A DNA stretch of 64,000 nucleotides from Bimuria novae-zelandiae CBS 107.79. Taxonomy: Eukaryota; Ascomycota; Dothideomycetes; Pleosporales; Didymosphaeriaceae. Below are positions 45,688 through 54,811 of this stretch, piece after piece. The stretch lies in the NCBI GenBank assembly GCA_010015655.1, contig ML976656.1, positions 1,654,856 to 1,718,855 on the forward strand. The letters are read 5' to 3'. The notes beneath the pieces were generated by a model. That model did no database searches. It had not been told where the DNA came from and was given only the letters and a program-made list of their open reading frames with translations. The stretch's first letter is position 1. Each line of letters starts with the position of its first letter. The translations under genes and the position numbers were made by a program.

Positions 45688-46855
45688 TTAGAAGAAAGCA
45701 GCGAGCGCGAGCACACCGGCGAGGAGAGCGAGCACGGGCTTCTGGGCGGTAGCAGCGCCGGGGAACTCCGAGGGAGGAGTGCTGGAAGCCTCGGGGACGG
45801 AGGGGGTGCTGTATCCAGGGACCAGAGTCGTGGGTGCAGGCGGGGCCGGGGGAGGGACGGCCGTGCCAGATGGAACCACCGGAGGAACAACGGGAGTAGG
45901 GCCAACGGGGTAGGAGCTCGTAATGGTGGAGGTGACGACGGTCGTGGAGTATGTCACGGTGGTGATGGGTGTCGGGGTTTCGTAGCCAGGAACAGAGGGG
46001 GTGATAACAGTGGTGTATGCCGGCACAGAGGGCGCTGGCACAGAGGGGGTGACAATGACGGTGGTCACATTGTATCCCGGAGCAGGAGGGGAATACGAGG
46101 GGTAGGAGGGCACAGACACGGAGACACTAGGGATCACAACCGTGGTGTAGGCCGGGGCCGAGTACGAGGGGGTGATGACGGTGGTGCATGGGATCGTTAG
46201 AGTCTCCGTCGTCGGGGGAGCGGTAGGGTAGGATGGGGGAGGAGCAGAGTACGAAGGCGGCGGGGGCGGGACTTCGTAAGAGCTGCTAGGCGCCGGGTGA
46301 GAGTAAGGAGGAGCAGAGTACGAAGGCGGCGGGGGCGGGACTTCGTAAGAGCTGCTAGGCGCCGGGTGAGAGTAAGGAGGAGCAGAGTACGAAGGCGGCG
46401 GAGGCGGGGCCACGTAAGAGCTGCTAGGTGCCGGAGGAGAGTAGGGAGGCACGGTAGAGTAGTTGCCGGGAGGCGGCGGCGTGTAGACGCTGGAGGGGGA
46501 AGGAACCTCGTAACCCTTGGTGCTGGAGGAAGTCTCGTACACCTTGCTGCTGGATGGCGAGGGAGCGCTATAGGGAGGAGGAGTGTACACGCTGCTCGCG
46601 GAGTAAGGAGGCGGCGTGTAGACCGGGTAGGAGCTCGGGGGAGCTGGGGTCTGCCACCTGTCAGTACATCTCGCCAGTGAGGTGCTAAATCATGTTACTT
46701 ACAGAGTACTCAGACGAAGAGCTCTCGCCATAGGGAGGAGGGACGTAGGCGGAGGACGACGGGGAAGGAACAGGATAGCCAGTTCCATAGCCGTAGCCGC
46801 CGTATCCGGCAGAGACAGAGCCCGCGAGGGCCATGACGGAAAGGGAGGTCTTCAT
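45688..46855 (-). CDS. Proline-rich, GPI-type cell wall protein
   Basis: A predicted secreted and wall-anchored protein. Exon 1 is 46703-46855, starting MKTSLSVMALAGSVSAGYGG, a classical signal peptide with cleavage probably after VSA. The intron is 46651-46702 (GTAAGT/GCAG). Exon 2 is 45688-46650. Total 1116 bp, 371 aa. The mature protein is Pro/Ser/Tyr/Thr-rich, with about three copies of a 23-residue unit (SYSAPPYSHPAPSSSYEVPP plus PPP) in the N-terminal half, then Thr/Val/Ser-rich text with ITP and VTP motifs typical of heavily O-glycosylated wall proteins. The C-terminus is hydrophobic (KPVLALLAGVLALAAFF) after small residues, as for GPI attachment. No enzymatic domain is seen. The repeat number is likely variable between strains. 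Confidence 0.85.
46238..46445. repeat. 69-bp in-frame tandem repeat
   Basis: About three copies of a 69-bp unit (phase marked by GAGCAGAGTACGAAGG at 46242, 46311 and 46380), the first two nearly identical. It encodes the 23-residue Pro/Ser/Tyr unit of the wall protein. Confidence 0.9.
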
Positions 46856-49137
46856 GTTTCTTAAAGAACTTGACAGCGACAGGAAGGTTCACAGTGGTCG
46901 TTTATAACGAAGGTCCTTTATAACGAAGGTTACAGTGCAACCGTAGCGAGCGAGTTGCGACCGTTGGAGGCTGGGAGAGATTACCGGAGGGTGGATCGAT
47001 CTCAAGTGCTGTGCGAGGTGAGGCTGAGGAGACAGTCAGTCGAGGGCGGGCGAGCCCATATGTATTGCATGAGGAGGCTAGCAGATGCACGGGCAGCCAT
47101 CTGGATACTCGGATCCCCAGCAACGAGCTCTGCTGTGGAAACGGCAAGGTTACATGTGCCAAGTGAAGCTTGGATTCGAGTTATACCCGTATTGGTAGAG
47201 AGTTGTAGTCTTTGGGTAAGGTTCAATAGTGGAGCGTGCTCTCGTAAGACAAGAACCCACGGTTCCACTGGTGGGGTGAGGACGACGAGCGGGGCAATTC
47301 GATACCAAAGGTTGGCCTCCGATAGGCTGAAGATGACCTGACGATATGTTCACCGAAGCCCGCCAATCGTAATTGGGATGCTAGCTCACGAGTTGCATGT
47401 GGGTACCGGGATATAAGCAGAACGCTATTCCTTGGGGCTGCGGTTGGGCCGCTCACGACAGCATTATGCATATCGCGGAAAAAAAAGGTGATGTCGGTAT
47501 GTGCGGCTGATCCCTGCCCTCTCACAGCTGAGGTTGCTGCAGCTCGGCTCGTGACAACATGCAACGGGGGAACTTTCTCGATGACCAACAGCAACACCGA
47601 GGGTTCATTCGTTCACACATCCGGGACATCTGTGCAAATCATCCTAGTGGTCTTCAGGCAGCCTTCGAGTCCCAAAGCCGCACTACCCTCGAGGCCATGA
47701 TGCAATAGCGGCAGGGCAGCCGTTGATACCTAACTCAATATGCCCTGGTGAAGTTTGTGAAACTAAAATAGTAGTAATATGATCTGCCTGGGCCCGCGTC
47801 GACGTGTTTTGCGCACCAGCCTCGTTGAGGCAGATCGCTCCAAACGTGTTGCCCAGCTGTCGCTTCGAGCATCTTGAGCTGGTATGCCAGTGCGCGATGC
47901 GACAGTCTGTCACAGTTCCTCAGCATGCTCGTTCGTCAGCTCATCCACATTGCACCGTTGATCAAGCAGGAGGCGTTTGCACTCGCGCGAACGCCTCTTG
48001 TTGCGCGGAGGTTGGAGTCAAGCTGGTTGCTATCGCAATAGCGGGGTACAGTGTCGCAGAGGCTTGACCGTCGGAGACACGATGCCCTGGTTGTCGCCGG
48101 TGACCAACGCCGTCGGCACACGAAGGCGATCCTCGCAGGGCTCTTTATCGAAACGCATGGGTGAGGCGTTGTGCACTGACTTGCAGCTGCATGATTGGCT
48201 CGCTGTGGAGGCTGGAAATCCTGCTGCAACCGCCTCGCTTACACGCCGTATTCCCCGCCATCACCGCCATGATATCACCGCCACCGGGTTTTCTGTTCTT
48301 GCAGCCCTCGTAAAATTGTTGCGGTAGCAATAACTGACTAGCTAGACTGCTGCACGCTGCTGTCTTCCCCATGAGCTTTTGGTTGTACCTGCAGAAGTTG
48401 CGGCGGCCGCCGAAACCTCTCTGACGGGAGGTCCACTAAGCGAGGGCGGATCTGACTAAGCAGTGGACTAACCGTTCTGTTGACATTCGATAGGCCGTTC
48501 CTCGGCGCAGGCCAACATAACTGCTGAGGTGCGAAAAATTTATTTACTCGCCTGCACCGCACTGACACCACGTGACGGCTCTCACATCATCGACAACCGA
48601 TCCACTACCACTCGACCTGTTGCTAAAGACGTAGACGAGGACATGGTCAGTATTTCTGATGTGGCTTCGGTCTGTGCCGAATGTCGGTGACCCAGCGGGC
48701 GCCCATGGCCCCGGATGCGCACGGAGGGTTCCAAGACATGTCTCTGCCTCCCAAGCTGATGGCGTGCGTGCATCCAACCGACGAAAACACTCAGTATCCG
48801 AGCTTCCGCCTTGCTAGTCGCACGCGATAAGGCTGCGAGCGGAGCACTGCTTTGACAGACGCCCAAAAACATGAATTGATCGAGCGGCATGACGCAGTAT
48901 CAGAAGTATTGCGGTTCACCAGATCCGGTATAGCGTCTGTTATCGATAGGTTGTCGGGCGGCATGCATGCTCCGGTCGACCGGGGCCTTGGCCTTGCTGT
49001 AACGTGCGAAAGACCTCAGTCCAATCCAAGATCATGAATGACAACGGAACTGGTGCATTTATTGATAGCAACGCGAATATACCACTGTCAGACTGACCAT
49101 TTGGCTCAGAGGATAGTTGCCGCATGGATCAGGATGG
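46856..49137. other. Large intergenic region, no gene seen
   Basis: About 2.3 kb of GC-normal DNA with only short overlapping frames on both strands, the longest near 130 codons. None has a domain, a good start and splice structure together. It must contain the promoter of the wall protein gene and the 3' flank of Dml1. An untranslated RNA or old pseudogene cannot be excluded. Confidence 0.35.
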
Positions 49138-51161
49138 TCAGTCATCGTCGTCGCTGTCGCTCCCGCTATCCCAGCCCTCATCGTATTCTTCCGCCATGGT
49201 CTGCAGCCCGTTACAGAGAGCTTCGCGCTCGTCGATGCCAACCATGTGCATGCGCCGTACGATTTGCTCGACCGCGCGCACCTGTTCGGCAACCGCTGTG
49301 CTGGTGGTGAGACCCGAGTGCACCGCGATTTTATGGGCGTCGCCGCTCCCAATGTCCAAGATCGACGATGGAAAGCTATCGAGAAGAGGAAATAGAAGCG
49401 GAGCGGCGAATCTGATGATGATGATTAGCTATCTTCACAAACTTTTATGAAAGGACGGATAAGAAAAGTTTTGATTTAGCGACGTAAAGTTTGGGTTGCC
49501 CAGTGTCATCATGACCCATTTTTCGATAGGCGTGAGATAGTGCGATGGACTCGCTATTTGTACTCGGTGCCCGTGCGTGATTCGACAGCACATGATATCA
49601 CAGAGACTGGATCCAAATGCAACGTACCTTTGCACTGTTGGTCCTTCACCGATCCTGTCGTGCGGATTGCGGCCTTCGCTGAGGTTCCATTCGCCTCGCA
49701 CTGCTTCCGCTCTGCCGAAGATGTGATCCCGTTTCGAAGGGTGCGACGCTCCAATTCTGTAGTTCTTGGTGAAAGTATCGATATCGAAATTTGCCAGATG
49801 CTCGCCAGCTTCGCTTGTTTGATGAGACGTGGTGGATCCCGCCTTCTCAGCTCGTGCGATTTCTGCTGATGCTTTTTCTGACAGCACATCTGGGTCCGCG
49901 ATGCTCACCTCGAGCTTCGCAATCCGCCGCTTCCCAGTGCTGTTGAAAGTCTCCTCGAGGCCCTGTAGAGTTCCTCTGCCGCCGATAGCGGATCTCAATC
50001 TGGAAGACATGGTCATGCTTTCTAGGGCCAGGGACTGCAGCGCGGCTACGTGCCATTGCGAGGTACCGTCCAGAACAAGATAAGACGGAATTTTGATCGG
50101 CGTGTTGGAGATTGGGATGTACACCGATGATAGCTCAGCAAGTGCGTGGAGTGACCGTGATGAATTCTCGATCTGCTTCAATCGCTTTTCCTGCTTGCCG
50201 TGAGTGATGCGCTCCAGTATGGGGGCACTTCCGTACTCTTGGAGTTTTCATGCTTCCTCCTTGGTCCCCAAGTCCCCATGTCCAGATACTCAGCTTCCCA
50301 TACTCGTCTCTCAATCTTTCAAGCCATCCGCTAGCCCACCCTCCCCAAGCATCATCTACGCCAGTGATGATTTGGAGGCCCTGCATCCCATCGCACTCTT
50401 CGACAAAGGGTCTGAGGTCTCGATCCACCATGTCATCGTCACTTTCCAGTTTCTCAAACAGCTCCATGCCTATCTGCCAATTCTCGAAGGGCATTAGGCT
50501 ATCGTTAACGTCAAACTCAGACAGCTGTATCAAGGACCTCGGATGGTAAAACACTCGTGAGTAGTCTGACCAGTAGCGAACGGTAGAAGTGGTGAGCGGA
50601 GGAGGATCGAGCCCAGCGTCGAGATGTGTTTGATATGGCGATTGTGGTATCATTGTAGAGCGATGAACAATCGGTTTCGACGGCCACACACCAGACCTAT
50701 CCACGTTGGCATCCTCTTCTGCTTCATAGAGCGCGTTGACCTTTCTCATGCCGCCAAAAGCACCTTTGAGGTCGTAGATAAGCGCCCGAGGGGTGAAGGT
50801 ATCCGAGCCATCTGGGGCAATGCCAGCTCGGAAGTGTACGTCATGGTTTACAGGTGACTCGGCTTCAGGCGGGTAGGTGAAGTAGGACTCCTGAGTGAAA
50901 ATGTTAATCAAAGAGAAGAAGCGGTGGGAGAGGTCGATGCATCAGTACCAAATTGGGAAAGAGCGAATGAATTCGAGACGGGCCGTTGTCAAGAAGAATC
51001 CAACACGACCAATCCGCAAATAAGAGCAAGGGTAGCCAGTCATATGGGGGTATGTGGCGAGGACGGCTGCTTCGGCACACATAACGTACCTGAGTATTCC
51101 AGAAATGGGTCCCAAGGTAGTTGCTCTGCTGGCCGAACTGGAGAGTAACGATCTCGTGCAT
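49138..51161 (-). pseudogene. DML1: Dml1/Misato homologue with a one-base frameshift
   Basis: A tubulin/FtsZ-related protein of the Misato/Dml1 family, needed for mitochondrial DNA inheritance and mitochondrial morphology in yeast. Exon 1 is 51090-51161 (MHEIVTLQFGQQSNYLGTHF), then an intron 50891-51089 (GTACGT/TCAG), a long exon 49628-50890, an intron 49412-49627 (GTACGT/TCAG) and a final exon 49138-49411 ending EEYDEGWDSGSDSDDDD. The long exon changes frame at an A4 run (TTTT on the plus strand, 50245-50248): before it reads IWTWGLGDQGGSMK, after it LQEYGSAPILERITHGKQEK. Without the extra base the total is 1608 bp, 535 aa, the usual size. With it, the protein stops at 50135. No intron explains the shift. 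It is either a true recent mutation, which would be surprising for a conserved gene, or a sequencing error. Type is set to pseudogene only because of this base. Confidence 0.85.
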
Positions 51162-52050
51162 TGCAGTAGCGTCAGCCTGCCGTTGCGGAGACCTTGCAGG
51201 TGGTGGGTAATAGATCCCGAATGGCCCGGAGCTAGTCAGTTCAAGTGCATCAGCATTACCTTGCAGTAGGAGAGGGAGATGGACGTGAGAGTGAGCGTGG
51301 CGGGGCACAAGAACGCTCGTCCCTACGTACAAGAACGAGCGGGGCAACCTAGAGCAGACAGGAGCGAACCAGCACGACGCACCAACAACTCGGAACACTA
51401 AAAAGAAAAGTAGTTGTATATGGGTATAGTGCAGTGTATAGTTCTGCCTCTGTAAGCAGAGCGCTGATGCACTACCCCATGGATGTCGCCGTCTATCCGC
51501 CGCTTGTATGCCATGATATCGCCACCACCAGTGCTGCGTAAAATTATAATAACTCAAAGAACCTCTAGACTCTGTATTAAACTCTATGAACGCACATCGT
51601 ATCTATCTTTGCGCATTGTATGCTGGCACGCAGCTTGAATATCTCAGTGCATCTGGTTCGAAGCTCTCAGATCCACAACAAAATTCAACTGACTTTGCGT
51701 GAATACCGGAATCTTCAAATCAGTCCTCCTCTAAACTCAGTACCGGTCTTTGCTCTGATGACACCGAAGTAGCCGCACTGGTTGCTATCTCACTCAGTGT
51801 CTGCTTGATGTGTTAGAGACACTCCATGGAAACTGTCGTAGACCATGGTTGTGCAGGTGCGTCAATTGACAGGTGAAGACCATTACGAAGATTCGATATT
51901 TTTATAACAGCTGTATCACAGCTGCTCCAATACTTTCAAGCAGCTTGGTCATAACTACATGTAATCTTCTGTGAACGCTGATTTCGCTAAATATTCAAAT
52001 CGTCAAATACCGACTCCCTCAAAACCGTCCACGCATCCTCTATGCCACGC
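51162..52050. other. Intergenic region between Dml1 and Prp18
   Basis: Promoter side of Dml1 (minus) and 3' side of Prp18 (minus). Pyrimidine- and purine-rich stretches but no domain-bearing frame. The minus-strand frame 50904-51557 reads through the Dml1 intron and is a shadow. Confidence 0.4.
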
Positions 52051-53139
52051 TTACCCCATAAGCTGCAGCTGATCCGTGGGCGGCCACCTCGTCTGCGCAA
52101 AGCTCAAGCACCGCTTAATACTCTGCAAGTACTTCCTTGTCATCTCATCGCTCATGATATGAGCAGCGTTCTTATCGCTCTCATGCAGCTTCTCTCTCGC
52201 GCTACGCTCGTGGATACCCACCATGGTGACGCCAATCGGCCACGCCGCCTTCCCGATGCTGAGCCGCAGATACCCGTCGTTCGCATCGACGTATCGCCGC
52301 TCCTGCGCCGCGTGCACGATTTCTACCACAGGCTCGAGAATGCTGTCGGGTAGGTCGAATTGCTCCAGTTTCTTGAAGAGCGGCCGCAGGTTCTCGCGGG
52401 CCTGTACCATGGCGCTGTAGGCCTGCTTGCCGGGGTAGCTGTTTTTGACATCGGCGGTGCGGCGCGCGAGCGTGGCGTCCCATTCCTGCAGCACCATAGT
52501 GAAGTAGCTCGCGAGCTGTCTGAAGAGGAACTCGCGGGCGGTCTTGTCTTTGGGTAGCGAGGTGGGGACTTTCATGTCCTTCTCTGGCACGAGCTGTAGT
52601 GTCGTGGGTATGGGGCCGTCGGTCAGGATGGCTTTGAGATTGTCTGCACCCACACGCTTCTTGTACCGCTTTAGCCGCTGCTTATGTGTCTCGCCGAAGA
52701 GCATGACGGGCTCGTCGAGGGCCCTCAGCTTGGCTACCAGCTCCTCGTCTTGTATGTCTTCTTCTTCGGGGATCGGCGTGCCCTCGTCGTCGCCTTCCGC
52801 TTTCTTGGGCGGCAGATCCGGAAGTCCTAGCCGCTTTCTCCGCTTGCGCTCTTCCTCTTCCGCCTCCTCTTCTCGTCGCCGCCGGGTCTCCCCCTCCAGC
52901 TTCCGCCGCTTCTCCCGCCGCTCCGCTTCCCTTTCCGCCTCCTCTTCGTCTGCCTTCCGTTTCTGCGCGAGTTTCTCAAGACGTGCTTTCTCAGCGGCTT
53001 TCTGCTCAGCTCGGTACTGAGCTTCGCGCTGGGCTTCGAGCTCTTTACGGCTGAGGAACTTCTTCGAGGTCGAGTCGGCGGATGGCGCTGATTGCTTGGC
53101 CTTGTTAATTTGGGTCGACATCAGCTTTGCGAAATCCAT
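52051..53139 (-). CDS. PRP18: Pre-mRNA-splicing factor 18
   Basis: A nuclear U5 snRNP-associated factor acting in the second step of pre-mRNA splicing. Single exon, 362 aa from ATG at 53139 (MDFAKLMSTQINKAKQ). Residues 25-125 form a highly charged helical region (REKRRKLEGETRRRREEEAE). The PRP4-like motif DEPVMLFGETHKQRLKRYK is near residue 145. The Prp18 core helical domain follows (residues about 195-362), including ASYFTMVLQEWDATLARR and the conserved loop region around DGYLRLSIGKAAWPIGVTMV. The length fits the family. It is transcribed divergently from the SAP18 gene with about 350 bp between the starts. Confidence 0.95.
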   Translation of the reverse strand: MDFAKLMSTQINKAKQSAPSADSTSKKFLSRKELEAQREAQYRAEQKAAEKARLEKLAQKRKADEEEAEREAERREKRRKLEGETRRRREEEAEEEERKRRKRLGLPDLPPKKAEGDDEGTPIPEEEDIQDEELVAKLRALDEPVMLFGETHKQRLKRYKKRVGADNLKAILTDGPIPTTLQLVPEKDMKVPTSLPKDKTAREFLFRQLASYFTMVLQEWDATLARRTADVKNSYPGKQAYSAMVQARENLRPLFKKLEQFDLPDSILEPVVEIVHAAQERRYVDANDGYLRLSIGKAAWPIGVTMVGIHERSAREKLHESDKNAAHIMSDEMTRKYLQSIKRCLSFAQTRWPPTDQLQLMG

Positions 53140-53489
53140 GTTGGCGCTGAAAACTGTAGGTCAGGGAAGCGACTGTAACACCATGTATAAGAAGAACGTG
53201 TATGAAGCAAGAGAAGGCGGGCCTTCGATCACTTTGCACCGGATTATCTGTTCCGCCGAGACCGACGCGCTATTCAAGTCGCAGCTCCTCCATGTCCCTG
53301 GCCGGAGCTTCTTTGATCTCTATACTAACACCGGTCTGAAGAAAGAACACTACTTCCTTTCAATCGCCTACCCATATCTAACCCACTCTGCCGCACGAAA
53401 TTCCCACCAAATATCGCCGCGTCAACGCTCCATCAATCACACCACACATCCACGCGCGTCCAACGCGCCCAGCGCGCCCCAACGCACCC
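53140..53489. promoter_or_regulatory. Shared divergent promoter of PRP18 and SAP18
   Basis: 350 bp between the two start codons, so both promoters must lie here. The plus-strand frame through it overlaps SAP18 in another frame and is not a gene. No defined site was recognised. Confidence 0.6.
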
Positions 53490-54281
53490 ATGGCCATCGA
53501 CCGCCAAACCACCACGCCCTTCCTCCTCCGCCTCTTCTACAAGACCTCCGCCTTCCACGACCCCGAGTCCTTCGACCCCGCGCACCGCCTCCCGCCCAAC
53601 CTCCAAATCTACACCTGGCCCTCCTGCACCCTCCGCGAACTCTCCACCCTCCTGCTCACCACTTTGCCCAATCTCCTCCCACAACCCTACGCCGGCGCGC
53701 GCATCGCGTTCCGCCTGGTCTACGGGGACATGAACGGCCCGCAGCGCCCCGGGAGCCCGCCGCGGTTCATGAGCCGCGAGCTCGGGAGCGTGGTTGTGGG
53801 CGCGAATAGCGCCGCGCGCGGTGAGGAAGATCGCGACGGGGAGGGAGAGGGAGATGGGGCGAAGGCGGATGTCAGTGAGGCGCTGGAGCAGTTAGACGGC
53901 GAACCAGAGAAGACGTTAAGCGATGCGAAGTTTGTAATAGGGGACTATGTGTCGTGCGCCATTTTTGCTCCGCTCGCGGACGGCAGCGTGGCACCTGCAC
54001 CGCCGCCGCCGACAATGCCTGCGAGGGGAGGGCCGCCGCCGAGCGATACGTATGGGGGCCGTGGAGGACGGGAGTACGCGAATGGGTATGGGGGACGAGG
54101 TGGACAAGATGGGTTTGGTAGGGGCAGGGGAAGAGGTGGTCGCTTTGAGGATAGGAGGGACTTCGGGGGTGTCCCGTCGGGCGAGTGGCGCCGCGGTGAG
54201 GCACCACCTGAGCGCGAGCCTGGATACGGCTGGCGAGGAGGCCGGGAAGGTGGCCGCGGGCGTGGCCGAGGGCGGTGGTAG
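53490..54281 (+). CDS. SAP18: SAP18 homologue with RGG tail
   Basis: A homologue of Sin3-associated polypeptide p18, which works with Sin3-histone deacetylase and in exon-junction (ASAP) complexes. Single exon, 263 aa, ATG at 53490 (MAIDRQTTTPFLLRLFYKTS). Residues 1-165 hold the SAP18 ubiquitin-like fold: PFLLRLFYKTSAFHDPESFD, LQIYTWPSCTLRELSTLL, ARIAFRLVYGDMNG, and later LSDAKFVIGDYVSCAIF. An acidic insert (ARGEEDRDGEGEGDGAKADV) interrupts the fold at about residues 108-128. The C-terminal 90 residues are Gly/Arg-rich with many RGG/GRG units, suited to RNA binding; this tail is common in fungal members. Confidence 0.93.
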   Translation: MAIDRQTTTPFLLRLFYKTSAFHDPESFDPAHRLPPNLQIYTWPSCTLRELSTLLLTTLPNLLPQPYAGARIAFRLVYGDMNGPQRPGSPPRFMSRELGSVVVGANSAARGEEDRDGEGEGDGAKADVSEALEQLDGEPEKTLSDAKFVIGDYVSCAIFAPLADGSVAPAPPPPTMPARGGPPPSDTYGGRGGREYANGYGGRGGQDGFGRGRGRGGRFEDRRDFGGVPSGEWRRGEAPPEREPGYGWRGGREGGRGRGRGRW

Positions 54282-54811
54282 GCTGACCAACCTGCGTCGC
54301 CATCTTCACTACCCACGCCTCTATCCTTCCCCATTGCCTCAGCTACACGTACCAGCGACATGCCAAACTCGCTCTCAATCGGGAGCCATCGTCCCGCTCC
54401 AGAAAGGATACTGGGAGACGTTGTATCACTCAGGGAGGAAGTGGACCGCTACAACCGCGCAGGCGAGCCCTGGTCAGTCGACTTGAGCAGCACATGTATC
54501 GCATTATGGAGGATGACATTCTCCCAGTGTGTGGACAACATCGTCCCGTCACGGATGAAGCAATGCATGGCAGATGCACCATGGTTGCGCATGCGCCTCA
54601 GTTCCCAACATATCAAGACGAGCCATTCAGAGCGGTCGGGCCTAGCAAAGCAAATTGCCCGTGTAAGAAGACACTGTATCCGTATTGTTACCTGTATGTA
54701 TATCTGAATATCATACAACGTCATAAGTATCATTACCCGATTGCTCGGTCTCGTCTATCTACACATTCCCCTTCTTCCCTCTATGCACGAATTCGTCCGA
54801 TATGCAAAACG
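54282..54811. other. Intergenic region
   Basis: Convergent 3' ends of SAP18 (+) and the hydrolase gene (-). Plus-strand frames at 54360-54707 and 54494-54937 overlap one another and have no domain. Confidence 0.4.

Noticed and set aside
46902..48900. Several 60-130 codon frames on both strands
   Set aside because: Mutually overlapping, without domains or splice structure; typical random frames in GC-normal intergenic DNA.
50904..51557. Minus-strand 217-aa frame upstream of Dml1
   Set aside because: It is a different frame passing through the first intron and exon of Dml1, with no domain.
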